DNA of 64,000 nucleotides from Datura wrightii (Eukaryota > Streptophyta > Magnoliopsida > Solanales > Solanaceae): positions 105,387,001-105,451,000 of the forward strand of contig JASDFA010000003.1 of assembly GCA_035772735.1 (NCBI GenBank), in the 5' to 3' direction. The translations under genes and the position numbers were made by a program. Positions 22,766 through 35,090 of this stretch are shown in pieces; the stretch's first letter is position 1; each line of letters begins with the position of its first letter. The notes under the pieces were generated by a model. That model was not told where the DNA came from, did not search any database, and saw only the letters and a program-made list of their open reading frames with translations.

Positions 22766-24775
22766 CCACTTTAGGGAGTTCTCACCCTCTTTGTTTTGTA
22801 TGCATACATTGGGGACAATCTATTGTTTGAGTTAGGGGTGGGATGAGTATTTCTTTTATTGTGGACATTTTCATTGATGGTTGATGTTGCTCTTATTGGG
22901 ATTTTGTTTTTAAATTGTGATGATTGGTGAGCCTTTATCGGGATCGGAATGCCCTTGTCGGGCTTATTTTGTTAATGACTGATGTTGCCTTTCACGGCCT
23001 TTTATTTTTTATATTTATTTAATGATTGTTGAGAATTTGTCGGGTTTGGAATGGATGAAAGAAAAAAATTTGTCTTAAATTATTAGTGCAAGTCTAATTT
23101 TCGCGTTTGTAAATAGTAGGTAGTGAATAAACTCCAAGGGTTTTCTTTATACCACGGTTCTTTTTGGAGGAGTAATTTCTTTTTCTTTTCTTTTTCTATT
23201 GTCGAACCGGGTGACATTTTTCAATGATAGATTGTAAGGTGACTTTCGTAGGGAAAAATGCCATGTCTTTGAGCCTTGTGAAATTATTTTTGAGGGTACC
23301 ACCGAAATTTTTTTGTGTGGAATGAAAAAAATGAGTTTTGAAGAAATGGGGCATTTGAAATGAAAATGTAGTAGTCTCTTGTCATATATTGCACATTCCT
23401 TGTTTGGCTTGTTGATTCACATGCTTAATGGTCATAAAATCATAATCTAGTTGTGGCGTTGAATTGTGTGAACTCCTTGGAGTGTGATGCCTTGTGTGGT
23501 GAGACTGATGGAATGCTTCCCATGCATATATGTTTGTCTAGAACTTTCCCTAAGTGTGATTCAAGGTGAAATCCTAGAGGTAGTTGCACTTAGAACATGA
23601 TTTTAGGCTTTCTATTGCTATTCACTTAACCCAAAATGACCTCCTTAAACATCTTCCTTTGCTAGCCAATGTTGAGCCTTTGACCCTTTTTATTGGAAAC
23701 CACATTACAAGCCAATGTCCCCCTGTAATCCTATATTTTGGCACCAATCCTCCCTAGTTGCTTCTTTTTGTGATGATGAATGCAAAATGGGGCTTGAAGA
23801 CTAAGAAATAGGGAGAGATAAGTAAATCAATGGAAAATAGGCAAAAAAATCTAAGTTTGGGGATTTTGCAAGAAGGGGAGAAATGTGATGAGCTTCAATG
23901 TGAGGTAGCACCAAATTATGATCAAAATGAATGAAATGATGGGTTAAGAAACCTAGAATCATCAAAAGAAAAAGAATAGTGAAAGGTGTTACCCCTTGCG
24001 TAGATATGTCCAAACTTGAAACCCATAGGAGTTATAAGGGTGGTTCTTGATTAACAAAATATGAAGATGAATAAAAAGGAGAGATAAGGGGGAGTAATCT
24101 AAAGAGTGTGAAGGGATGTTAAAAGTGTTCAAAAAGGTCCATTAGGGAGGTTCTAGTCACTAGAGCTAAATAATTATGCTACCCTTACCCCTAGCCTTCA
24201 TTATGACCCCCCAAGTCCTAATTGATTATGAGTGTAGCAACTCTACATTAGTGGTGGGTTACACGAAGGGCAAGCGTAAGGGTCATGTTATGTGCATGGA
24301 GAATTTCTCTGTGCAAGTGAGCGATATTGTCCTATTCTATAATCCCTTGTATGTGCATTGTTTGATGATTAAAAATGGGATTCTATCTTCTTGTGAGTGG
24401 AATTACCCCATTTGAGAACATACTTGTATTGGTGCGAAGAAGTGATTGGGACATTAGTGTTTTGAGATTCAAGGAAAGCTTTGAATGTGAATTTGTAATG
24501 ATTTGAGATGTTATGAGTGCTTGTTGTGATAGACCATGCCCTGGTTTAAAGAAGAAAAACATTTGTGAATCATGCCTATTCATTGTTTACCTCTTGAAAC
24601 TTTTTCATATTTTGGGAAATATTTTCTCTTTTTCCTCGAGTTGGTGAGCATTTTTGGGTTGTCTTAGGCTCATTGGTCCTTAGTGCATATATTCATAGTG
24701 GATATGCTGTTTCATTTGCTCGAATTTCAAGAATTGCATTACTTGAGGACAAACAATGGTTCAAGTGTGGGGTTT
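22766..24775 (+). other. T4 3' non-coding region, first copy
   Basis: About 2 kb without coding potential, from the second-ORF stop to the LTR. It contains repeated short phrases built on CCTTGTCGGGC/TTATCGGG (22930-23050) and the block at 24245-24415 shared with T1. It ends in the polypurine tract AAGTGTGGGGTTT (24763-24775). Confidence 0.6.
24763..24775 (+). promoter_or_regulatory. polypurine tract (T4, middle LTR)
   Basis: AAGTGTGGGGTTT directly before the LTR start TGATGAG. Confidence 0.6.
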
Positions 24776-26224
24776 TGATGAGTTAGTAATTTACCAACTC
24801 ACTAGGCTCTTAAATATGAGTTTTTTCTTAGTTTTCAGGTCATTTAGGTGGATTTTATGCTCTTTTTCCTTGTTCTTTGTAGGTACTTAACTTGAACAGG
24901 AAAATCATGAAATGAAGCAAAATGCTGTGAAAAAAGGAGAGGAGGATTGATACTCCGCCGGAGGACACCGGCGAAAAGCCAGTTGATCGCAGTTCCATAA
25001 TGTGCTGATGAAGAACAATAGCGACGGGCTATGGATCAGCGCCGGCGAACCACCAGTGCTAACATTGAAGGGTTCTGGAACTCACTGATCATCGGCGTAA
25101 ATCGATCGATGGACCACAAATGAGCACTGGTGAACCAATGGTGAAATGCAAGTGACGCTCGTCTGCACAGGGGTAAAAATTGTCCAACTTATAAAAAGAG
25201 AAGAAAGAATGTACCCTATTTTTGTACATCCAAAAAAAACTGAAAATTCCATTATTCCATATCAGTTTTCATTTTTCTATTGGCTTTGTATTAAATTAGA
25301 GAGAGAAAGAGAAGAGAGAAGTAGAGAGAGAAGCACTCATCTTCTTCTTTCTTGAAAAGGTAGAAAACTCCATTGGAGATTAGACCTTTCAGCTTGAATT
25401 TTTTCTTACTCATTTTGTTGAATGGATCTTGAATTGGTATTTAATGTAATGTCTTCTTCTACTTATATGAGTAGCTAAATTCCTTTCTAAGGATGTGTGG
25501 ATGATTGGGGTTGATTTGGATTGGGTATTGTTTAATTGATCTTAGATTTACTCAGTTAATATAATTCTAATGTTTCATCTAAGTTTTAATCTAAATACTC
25601 ATACTTGTAAATGTGAGTTGTTTTTACTTACTCTAATTTTGCTAGAAAAAGGAATTTAGAGTATAGATGATGAAACATTAGTAGGTAATTGGGTGTTGGT
25701 CATGTGTAGTTGGGCTAGAAATAGCCAAAACCCATTGTCAAACACCCATTGAGAGTCAAAGTTAGAAACAGTTGATTCTTACCCAAGTTGATGTGGCTGT
25801 TATGAAAAAGGCTTTGGGGTTTGAGAAAACTCTAGGTATGAGGCATCTAATTGGTTGAGAAATGTAGGATGCCATCTTGTCCACAACTGATTATACTATT
25901 GAGTAAGTCTAGGATATGTTAACAATCCCAATCAAATGATGCCCCAATAATTTCATACCTCTAGCAGTCTCTCCCTTGGTATTTTCTATCCTTTGTCCTT
26001 ATTTTCATGAACAAATTTTGTAGTTCAATTGTCAAGTAGTGATTTCCCAATTTTTAGTTTATAGTTGTTGAACACTGATGCAAGTTACTTCAACTTTATA
26101 GAAACTCTTTTGTGATCAACTAATATTCCTTGTGGGATTCGACCCCAACACCTATCGGGTAAATTTTTTTGTCAACTACTGTTTATACTGCATCCTAGCG
26201 AGGAGTGAATTTGGACGTTATCAA
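24776..26224 (+). repeat. T4 middle LTR
   Basis: 1449 bp, TGATGAGTTAG...GGACGTTATCA, with the imperfect terminal inverted repeat TGAT/ATCA. Palindromic zone at about 24950-25140 with CGCCGG-AGGACA-CCGGCG (24956-24973). A good TATA-like box, TATAAAAAG, at 25190-25198, followed by a GA-rich stretch. Homologous over its length to 29042-30465. Confidence 0.85.
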
Positions 26225-26977
26225 TGGGTGCCAATCAACTTCAGGGAGATCGTGGCCAACCAAATAAAGAGAAAGGCCAGGCAGCAGAGAATGTCGATGC
26301 CATATGTGGTGCTTATCTCTCAGCTATGCCTCAATGCAGGGGTCCTACTCTTTCTGGACGAATCTCCTAGCTCAGCCACTGGTGTGAGCAACATGAAGAG
26401 AAAAAGGGATGCCGAGGCACCCAATGTGAAGAGAAAAAGGCAGCAAGCTTTTGAAGCTCCCGAGCGCTTTGCTTTCCATGACATAGAAGAAAACCCCGTC
26501 ACTCCCGACCTTAATATGGCACATCCCCACACATTGGGTCATGTATCGGAGGTAGCACCATTTCAAGGGCCTTCACCTCCTCCCACATCATCTAGCTCAA
26601 GAGACATACAAAAGCTGGGTGAAATAATTGCTTCTCATGAGAGCCAGCTACAAAAGCTAGCCCAAAATCTCCCAGCCCTTATCGCCAGAACTATGAAGCG
26701 GAAGATGAAAAATGTTTATTATAGACTAACCAAGCTCTGCTCCCGAGTGGATATAGTGGAGAGCGCAGTAACATCTCTTCGAACCGAAGTGTAGGAATGG
26801 CGGGAATGGACACCACTAGCAGACCCAGATCTAAGTGTTCTTGATGCAACCATGGCTGCCCCATCCACAGCCTGGGGCCTCATTAACAATCTATTTAAGG
26901 TCTTAGGCGGGGAGAAGGAGCCATATTTAGGCGGCTTCGATGATGATGCAGAGGCTGATTATGAGGATGAGGAATAG
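26225..26977 (+). pseudogene. second-ORF copy fused to the LTR end (T4 unit 2)
   Basis: Directly after the LTR terminus the sequence enters the second ORF at the position matching about 22010 (GVPINF-type segment), then NFREIVANQIKRKARQ and SMPYVVLISQLCLNAG, a repeated KRKRDAEAPNVKRKRQQ basic stretch resembling a nuclear-localisation signal, a Pro/Ser-rich linker, and a helical segment ending at TAG 26792-26794. In the same frame it continues with an acidic tail to 26977. The frame is open back into the LTR, giving a 220-codon chimeric ORF from ATG 26132. Homologous to the C-terminal half of 21330-22765. Primer site, gag and protease are missing from this unit. Confidence 0.6.
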
Positions 26978-29041
26978 CTACTTCAGAGAGTTCCTACCAC
27001 CCTTTATATGTTTCATGCATACATTGGGGGAAATGTATTATTATAATTGGGGGTGGGTGGAGCTCTTTTTTTCTCTCTTGTGGTTGTTATTAAGTTGTTG
27101 TGCCCTTATCGGGCTTGTTGTTGATGTATGTGTTGCCCTTGTCAGGATGAATTTTTGATGTTCTGGATGATTTGTAGTTTTTAATTATGGTGGAATGCCC
27201 TTGTCGGCCGGATTTGATTTTTTTTTGTGATGCTGTGGTTGTTGGTTGCTGCCCTTGTCGGGCATGTGATGAAGGAAAAATGAATGAAGAAGAAATTTGT
27301 TCTTAAATTGTTAGTGCCATTAATTGGGCCAGTGTTAAATTGCAAAATATTGTTGACTCATGTTTTGATTATCGCCTTTTGCTTATAGTAGTTAGTGATT
27401 AAACTCCAAGGTTTTTTTTTATACCATGGTTCTTTCCTGAGGAGCGATTTTCTTTCTTTTTTATTTTTGTCAAACCGAGTGGCATTTCCCAATGATGGAT
27501 TGAGAGGTGGTTTTCTTAAGGGAAATTGCCGAGTTTAAGTTTTTTCTGAGTCAATGATTGCTATGGCTTTCTGGAAGTACCACCAGAAAAATTTTCTTAA
27601 ATGGCATGGCTATTGAAAAAAAAAGAATTTTGAGAAAGAAAGGGGCATTTGAATTTGAGAGTTGAGTACTCTTTTGTCGTAAGTTAGATATTCTTTGTTT
27701 GGCTTCTTGATTCTCATGTTATCTTGTTTTATGACTCTTGATGTGGTGATGAAAATGGTGTGAACCCCTTGGAGGGTGATGCGATGTGGGAAAGGTTTTA
27801 GTTTAATTCTCTTGCATGAACGATTGTCTAGAACGTGCCCAAGTATCATTCAAGGCGAAATCCTAAATATAGTTGCACTTGAAAGGTGATATTAGGCTTT
27901 CTTTTGGATAGATACTTTACCAATACGACTTCCTTGAGCATGAATCCTTGTTAGCCAAAGTAGAGCCTTTAAGCCTTTTTCTTGAAAACCACATTACAAG
28001 TCTATTGCCCCTTTCATAATCTATCCTTGGCCCCATCCTCCCTAGTGCTAGTTGTGAGATGAAATGCAAAAATGATGCTTAAAGTCCCAAAAATTTGGGA
28101 ATAGAATAGGGAAAGATGAGGCAAAAGCCTAAGTTTGGGGATTGTAGAAAAAGGAAAATGAGAAGTGATGTGAACTTCAATGTGAGATCGCACCGTATTA
28201 TGAAAAGAATGAATGAATTATTTGGGTAAAAAGATCTGAATTATAAAAAGTTGCTTCCTCTTGCACAAATGAGATGAAAAGTGGTTACCAAGGAGATATA
28301 AGGAGGGATTTTGTTTCAAAAGTGAAAATGTTATTTGAGGAGAGATGAGGTTAGGGTAATCTCAAAAGAAAATGGAATATGCAATGAGATTCACAAAAAG
28401 GGTATTAGGGAGGTTCTAATCACTAGAACTTAAAAGTCATCCTACCTTTACCCCTATCCTACATCATGACCTCCAAGTACTAATTGATTTTAAGTGCAGT
28501 GACACTAATTAGTGGCGTGTTACATGAAGGGTAAGCCTATAGGTCAAGTTATGTGCATGAGAATTTCTTTGCGAGAGTAAGCGTATTTGTTTCATTCCAT
28601 AATCTCTTGAGTGTGAATTGCTAGATAGTGAAATGGGATTCTCTCTTGTTGTGAGTAGCATCACCTCCTTGGGAAACATGCTTGCACGTGCCAAAAGATA
28701 TGATTAAGACAAGATTGTAGTGAGCTTGAAAATAAACTTTGAATGTGAATTTTTAATGACTTAAGATGCTATAATAAGCTTTCTATGACCAACAATTCCC
28801 CTTGTTTTGGATGAAGGAATCAAATGTGAATCATACTAAGTGATTGTGGTCATCTCTTGAAGAATTTGCATAAAGTGTTGAGTCTCCTCCTTTATTTTAT
28901 GTTGGTGAGTGATCTTTAGGTTTTGTAGGTCATAGTGGTCCCTTGTGCATAATCTCATGAAGAATGACATGCTTATTCCTATAGTTCAGCTGTAAAGAAT
29001 TGCATTAATTGAGGACAAGCAATGGTTCAAGTTTGGGGGTT
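26978..29041 (+). other. T4 3' non-coding region, second copy
   Basis: Homologous to 22766-24775, including the CCCTTGTCGGGC phrases (27100-27270) and the block shared with T1 at 28505-28680. Ends in a polypurine tract, AGTTTGGGGGTT (29030-29041). No coding domain. Confidence 0.65.
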
Positions 29042-30465
29042 TGATGAGTTGGTAATTTACCAACTCATTAGGCTTTTAAACAAGAGCTTTTGCTTAGTTT
29101 TCATCTAATTTGAGAGGATTTTATGCTCTTTGTATTAAGATTTTACAGGTATTTAATTTAAGGAGAGAAAATAAGAACTTGGACAAAAGCATGGAAGTAA
29201 AGAAAAGGAATGAAGCTTTACCAGATGGGACTGGCGTTCCATCGAATGGAGCTGGCGAAACACTAGCTGAAATGCAGTAGCAAACTGGACAAGAATGGAA
29301 GGTGCACCGGCGAAACGTGGGTCAGCACCTACGAACCACCGGTGCTAATGCCGACCAGACCCAGAGTCACTGCCCCCCGCCTGCGATGCAACGACATTTC
29401 GCGGATGGGCCACCGATGACTCCCCAGTGAGGCCGCCTTCTGGAGGGCAAAATTGTCCAGCAGGAAATTTGAGGAGCATTTTTTAAAACCTATTTCTATA
29501 CATTCTATAGAAATTATCAATTATTCCATTCCATATTTGTATAGAGTTAGAGAGAGAAATATTGAATAGCTTCTTCTTCTTCTTCTTCTTCTTCAAGGTA
29601 AAAAATTCCATTGAAGACAATTGTGAGCTTGAAATTAACTCTTGATAATGAATGTTATGATTTTATTTGTTAATATAATTTTGTATTTCTCATCAATGAG
29701 TATCTAAATCTCTTTTCTAGGAGTGTGTACATGATTGGGTTTAAATTGGATAGGGTGTTGCTAGATTGATCTTAGAGTTACTCATTTAATATAAATTTGT
29801 TTTTTCTCCAAATTTATAATTAAATTACTCATAGTTGTAAATGTGTGTTATGTCTACTTACTCTATTTTAGCTTGAAAAAGGGAAATTGAGTATGGGTGA
29901 GAAAGCAATGGTGGGTAATTGTGTGTTGATTGTGAGGGTTTAGGCTAGAGATAGCTAAAACCCATAATCATTCACCAATGAGAGATTTGAGGCTAGAAAT
30001 AGCTCAAATCTGACCCAAGTCCTAATGGATATATCGTTTGGGACCTTGGGGTTTGAGAAAAACCAAGGAAAAAGGCATCCAAGTGTTGAAAACATTGGGT
30101 TCCACCTCGTCCATGACTATTTATATTTATGAGTAATAATTCGATTTCCTAGGCAATTCAAATCCAACTGACGCCCCATTCAAAAGCATACCCTTAGCTC
30201 TTGCTCACATTTATAATTCAAGTTGGTTATCTTGTTGATTAATCAATAGTTGTTTTTACATTTTAATTGTAATATTTTGCACCCCTAAATTTTAGTTGTT
30301 TGTTTTCAATACAATGATACTTCTTAGTTTGACTTGATAGACAACTTTTGTGCCATCTAAGTACTATTCCCTATGGGATTCGTCCCCGACACATGTCCGG
30401 TATATTTGTTTTTCCAATAAACGTTTGCACTCTCTAGTCATGAGGAGTGGAGTTGGACGTTATCA
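29042..30465 (+). repeat. T4 3' LTR
   Basis: 1424 bp, TGATGAGTTGG...TTGGACGTTATCA. The palindromic zone is at 29225-29440. The TATA box seen in the middle LTR is degraded here. Contains the (CTT)n microsatellite at 29570-29594. Its right end abuts T5 sequence. Confidence 0.85.
29570..29594. repeat. (CTT)n microsatellite
   Basis: 25 bases, eight CTT units plus C, just after the degraded promoter region of the T4 3' LTR. The middle LTR has only a short CTTCTTCTTTCTT here, so the array grew after the LTRs diverged. Confidence 0.9.
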
Positions 30466-31607
30466 TCTAGACACTACTCCCAAAACATGAATATTGCTCA
30501 TAATCATATTCTCAAAACATACCTTAAATTTGTTTCTTAGGATTCTTGACTCCAAACATCTCTGTAAAACTGGACTTGTAATCTTTGGCTAAATTCATGA
30601 TAAAACATACTTGACTATACATGGGCTTGCCCAAATCATGAAATCATACATACTTGAAATAAGCTTCATGATTTGAAATCATAAAAATCATAAGTTAAGA
30701 ATTCATAAACATTCATGCATACTTTGATAATTCATCATACTTGAAATCATGGACTCATAAACTTGAAATTCATAAATCATTCATAATAGGGCATAACCTT
30801 CATAAACTTTAAATCATGAATTAGTACGTAAATTGAGAGTGAAATCTTCCTGTTATCCCTAAATCATCAGTTGAAATATGAGAGAGTTGAACCCATAGAG
30901 ATATTATGGATAATTTCACGGAATTGGGTTAAACCCTAGAATTTTCATAAAACTTGATTGGAGACTTGAATTCATGAGTTAGAGAAGAAGTTGAGCATGA
31001 GGATGGAAGAAATCCCTCATTCATGGCCCTACATACCTGAGCTTCAAGAACCTTCAACCTGATTGGAGACCCAAAGGGAATTGAGATGATGAAACCCTAG
31101 CTTCTCTTAAGGGCATTTGATCTTCACGTAGGGGTATTAGGAGTAGAATGAGGGTTTAGGATGATTAAAACCCTTAAAAACCATCCTTTAAGAGGCTTAC
31201 AACGACTTAGTTTAGGATTTAGGAGCTTAGAAATTATGAAAACACCCTTAATAATTCGACAGGATATTACTCACTTCCAGTCACAAAAAGCGACTGAACC
31301 ACCCCGTTGGGAGACTTAACGGGTTGTCACTTGACCTGTTGTCACTAGCAGATTCATCTAAAATTTTCTGATCCTCTCTTGACACCTCACTTCATAATTC
31401 ATTTTGTCACTTAATAGGTCACTTAACTAGTCATCAAGACTCTCTGAAACTTGACATTTATCAACTGTCCTATACCCAACGACTCACTTAAAGAGTGGTT
31501 AAGTGAACTAATAAGTCACTGACGACTCATTCTATGTTTTAGTGTAGTTTTGTCTGTTTTCTCCATTTGAGTCCTCAAGTATGATCTTAGGGACTTTGGG
31601 GTGTTAT
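30466..31607 (-). repeat. T5: Del-type LTR fragment
   Basis: Starts mid-LTR at TCTAGACACTACTCCCAAAA, which matches 15618 onward in the T3 LTR, and runs to GGGGTGTTATA, the LTR start on the minus strand. The missing 3' third (about 950 bp by comparison with T3) should lie left of the window beyond T4, because T4 appears to be inserted here. Its palindromic zone (31300-31540) uses words such as AACGGGTTGTCACTTGACC. The right limit is uncertain by about 10 bp because T6 begins with similar bases. Confidence 0.7.
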
Positions 31608-33719
31608 AAAATGGCACCTAGCCATTCAATGGCCCTTAGAATGGGACGTACAAAGAACTAATGAGTCATTGGTTTGTTCATGGTAACGAACTTCTAAAAA
31701 ATTTCAAAAATCACCTAGAACTAACGAGGGGATTGTATGACCAATTGTTTGATTGTACCATCCGTTGTTTCTAGTCATTGGAGCAAGTTCAGAGAGTGAA
31801 TCATAGGAAGGGAAGAAACCAATTGATGGACCAATGGTCCGTTTGTTGATACCACGGCCCATTTTATAGGTCGTTGGTTTTTCTAGTTCCAAGATTAGTT
31901 TCGGTAGTTCGAGGTATTTTGATAAAATTCTATGCTTTTAACTCCTATTTTGATGTCGTTTACGCTTTCTTAAGGTCAGATTTAAGGGTTTAACTTAGCC
32001 TAAAATGTCACTCTCTTCATAACACCGTACATTAGATTTTCCCTCTCAAGGCAAGCTAGGGTTCATCATCTCCACCTCATCAATTTCTCTTGGATCTTCA
32101 AGTTAAGAAATCATATAACCCAGGCATGTTGGGTCATGAATGGGGGATTTCTTCCACCCTCATGCCTAATTTCACCTCTATCTCATGAATTCAAGTCTTC
32201 AAGTCTTCAAGTCTTCAAGTCTTCAAGCATGACTTATGTGATTCTAGGGTTAGACTCAATTCTCGTGAAATCTCTTATGATCCCTTATGAACTCAAGTTT
32301 CTTACAATTCAATCAATGATTTATGATTATGAATGCATATTTTCTACTAAATTCTCTCATGAACTTACGATTATCAAGTATGATGATTTTACTTAATTAT
32401 GTATGATTGCACTAATCTCAAGCTTATGAATCTGCGTCTTCAAGTCAAGATGATTTACCAAAGCATGAATGAATTTCATGAACCCTAAGATTAGGAATCG
32501 ACAATATCAAGATATGATGATTTACTTGTGTATGAATGAATCTCATGAAACTCAAATTTATGTATCATGGTCGATTCAACAACATATTTTTATAGCTAGT
32601 TCACATATGTCAAGTATGTTTATGATTTTCATATTTTCAACTAGCCCATGCAAAACCAAGTATGTTTCATGATTATGTCTATAAGCAATATGCATGTTTT
32701 GGAAGTAGTATCTAACACCGAGTAGGTTGGGGTTTAGCGCACCCAAGTCTCAGAACTACATGCCACTGTAGGTATATATTCATGTATGAGGCATCGACAG
32801 AGAGTGCTTTCCCCCAGCCCGACAGGGCTCACGAGTAATATGACGCCATTATCGTTCTTTGCCCTGGCAAGTCTTAGAACAACTCTACCCACTTGAATGA
32901 GATATTTGGGGCATCATGTTCGCATTCATGATGATGTTGGTTATGACGAAGCCTCTCACCGTTTCTCATATTTTAAGTTGTTTATGTACTAGATTTATGA
33001 TATCATGATTTATGGAATAATTGACCCATTGATCAGATTATGAGCTTTTACTTACAGTTTTAAACATTTTAAACCATATGATTTTACTTTCAAAACCTTG
33101 TTTCATTATGTTTCAACTTATGATGAAAAGCTCATGTTTATGACTACTTCATGAATATGATTTTAGCATGTTTTTGTTTCTCTCATGTTCTAGCTGCTTT
33201 ATACTTATGGTTTCAAACTATCGTTTTACAATCATATTTTACTTATCCTACAAAATCAGTATATTTCAAGTACTGACCAAATACTCTATGCTCTATCGAC
33301 TTATGATATAGGTTCATGTGATTAGTCTCAGCCCCGAGTTAGCTTCACTCACGTTTTGGACCAGTCCAGTTCCAATTTTGGTGAGTCCTCATGATTCGAG
33401 GACAACAATTTTGATATATTTCTTTTCCTTTATGTATTTCAGTTTCAGACCTCGCGAGCTAGTTGAGGGTGTTGTCCCATCAACTAATCGTATGATTAAA
33501 GTCTTTCAAACAACTTTGTATAGGTGGTTCAGCATTGTTGATCAATTTTTCTATTCTTATGCTTTATGATATTAAGATTTCCTCTTATGCCTTGTTCATA
33601 CTTTACTTCTGCTCAGTTTATGCCCGTAATCATGCTATGTATGTGCCATAGGTTAGGTTGGAGCCATTTGTGGTTCTAGGTCTCATGTTACGGTTTGGAT
33701 CCCTACTTAGGTCATGAAA
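31608..33719 (+). repeat. T6 5' LTR
   Basis: About 2.1 kb ending GGTCATGAAA before the primer site. U3 holds words such as GGACCA-A-TGGTCC at 31828-31840. Includes an 8-bp tandem array at 32190-32227. The start is placed just after T5 and could be a few bases earlier (TGTTATA at 31602). No second LTR is in the window. Confidence 0.7.
32190..32227. repeat. tandem repeat (TTCAAGTC)4.75
   Basis: Perfect 8-bp unit repeated 4.75 times within the T6 LTR. Confidence 0.9.
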
Positions 33720-33723
33720 AACT

Positions 33724-33735
33724 TGGTATCTGAGC
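33724..33735 (+). promoter_or_regulatory. primer binding site, tRNA-iMet type (T6)
   Basis: TGGTATCTGAGC, one mismatch from TGGTATCAGAGC, just after the LTR end. Confidence 0.75.
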
Positions 33736-33932
33736 AAAGGTTTGGGTGTGTCCTAGGGTGTCTGAAATTCGCATTAAGTAGAGTCTTTTTCATAGGTATG
33801 AAGTGCGCCACACTTATGAGGAAGAGGCTACTAGACATTTTAGGAAACTTACCTTATTTCATGATTTATGTCGTGCAATGAAGTTCAACTCTCTCTATTT
33901 CTCTAACTTGTGCTATATGCATTCGCAGAAAT

Positions 33933-35060
33933 ATGCCTCCTCGCCGAGTCAATGAAAGAAGAAATGAAAACGGCAATGGCCATGGTAATGGCAATAGAGA
34001 TGGGCATCAGCTAGCCCCACCTGCCCCAGCCAATCCTTTGCATGAGGAGGTGACTCATGCTGAGTTTAGGGATGCTTTTTAGATGTTGGCATAGTCTATG
34101 ACAGCCCAAGTCAACCAGCAGGTGATGGCACAAGTGCACATGAATGGGTATGTGGCAGCAGCTAGGGTATGAGACTTCACCAGGATGAACCCGCCAAAGT
34201 TTCATGGTTCTAAGGTAGACAAGGATCCACAGGAGTTCATTGATGAGATCTAGAAGATTACCAAGATTATGGGGGTTATAGTAGAGGAGATGCATACTTC
34301 GCCTCCTATCAGCTAAAGGGGGTAGCTCACATATGGTTCTGACAATGAAAGGAGGGCCATGGAGTAGGTGCTGTCCCTATTGTCTGGGATGAGTTCGTTA
34401 CGGAGTTCTAAGACAGGTTCTTTCTCCAAGAGTTGAGGGAAGCAAAGGCATAAAAATTCATCAATTTGAAGCAGCATGACATGATTGTTTAGGAGTATGC
34501 CTTGAAGTTCACCTAGTTGTCCAAGTATGCTCGGGAGATGGTTGCCGAGCCCAGGGCTCTTATGCGCATGTTTGTATCAGGGGTTACAGATTCATTGGTC
34601 AAGGAGTACAAGACCACTATGCTTATCAACGACATGGACATCTCTCAGTTGATGATATATGCTCATTAGATAGAGGAGAAGCAAACAAAAGGAAAAGGAG
34701 AGAATGACTAAGAGGGCTAGGATAGGGAGCTTTGGGTATTCTCAATAGAGATCCAGTGGTAGACATAGATCACTGTCCCATCAGAGGTCATCAACCCCAG
34801 CTCCATCATCATCCAGTGTCCCATCCAGGACAGAGGTGATCAGAGAGGTAGAGAACCAAGCTCTAGGGGTAAGAGGTGCATGTCAGGGGAGCACACTTTC
34901 TCGGCTTATAAGAAGTGTGGTAAGAACCACTAGGAGAGTGTTTGATTGGCTCAGATGCTTGCTATGGGTGTGGGAAGCCCGTGCACATGTGTAGGGATTA
35001 TCCTTCAGCTATGCAGGGCGACAGTAGAGGTTTTTCCCTAGGCACCACTTCAGAAGCTCC
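33933..35060 (+). pseudogene. gag (T6)
   Basis: Starts ATG 33933 with MPPRRVNERRNENGNGHGNG, as in the other Del copies here. Several in-frame TAG codons stand where relatives have Gln, two of them between 34075 and 34100. Capsid motifs FTRMNPPKFHGSKVDKDPQE and FIDEI are present. The zinc knuckle near 34965-35005 reads CYGCGKPVHMCRDY. The family's final Cys is Tyr (TGT to TAT type change), which would break zinc binding. The role was RNA packaging and particle assembly. Confidence 0.8.
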
Positions 35061-35090
35061 AGCAGATAGCCCAACTTAGAAGGTGCATCT

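Larger units (their letters stand above)
16989..30465 (+). mobile_element. T4: Athila-derived element with three LTRs, gag-PR and an extra ORF
   Basis: Layout: 5' LTR remnant (16989-17123), primer site, gag, protease, non-coding block, second ORF, long 3' non-coding region, LTR (24776-26224), a second internal region holding only the second ORF and 3' non-coding part, and a final LTR (29042-30465). No RT, RNase H or integrase is recognisable anywhere. The final LTR ends GTTATCA and is followed directly by the interior of a Del LTR (T5), so T4 is inserted in T5. Either two related elements recombined through their LTRs, or one element produced a tandem with internal loss. Confidence 0.75.

Noticed and set aside
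26132..26794. Intact 220-codon gene
   Set aside because: It starts inside an LTR and continues into a truncated ORF copy, so it is a chimeric frame unless transcripts show otherwise.
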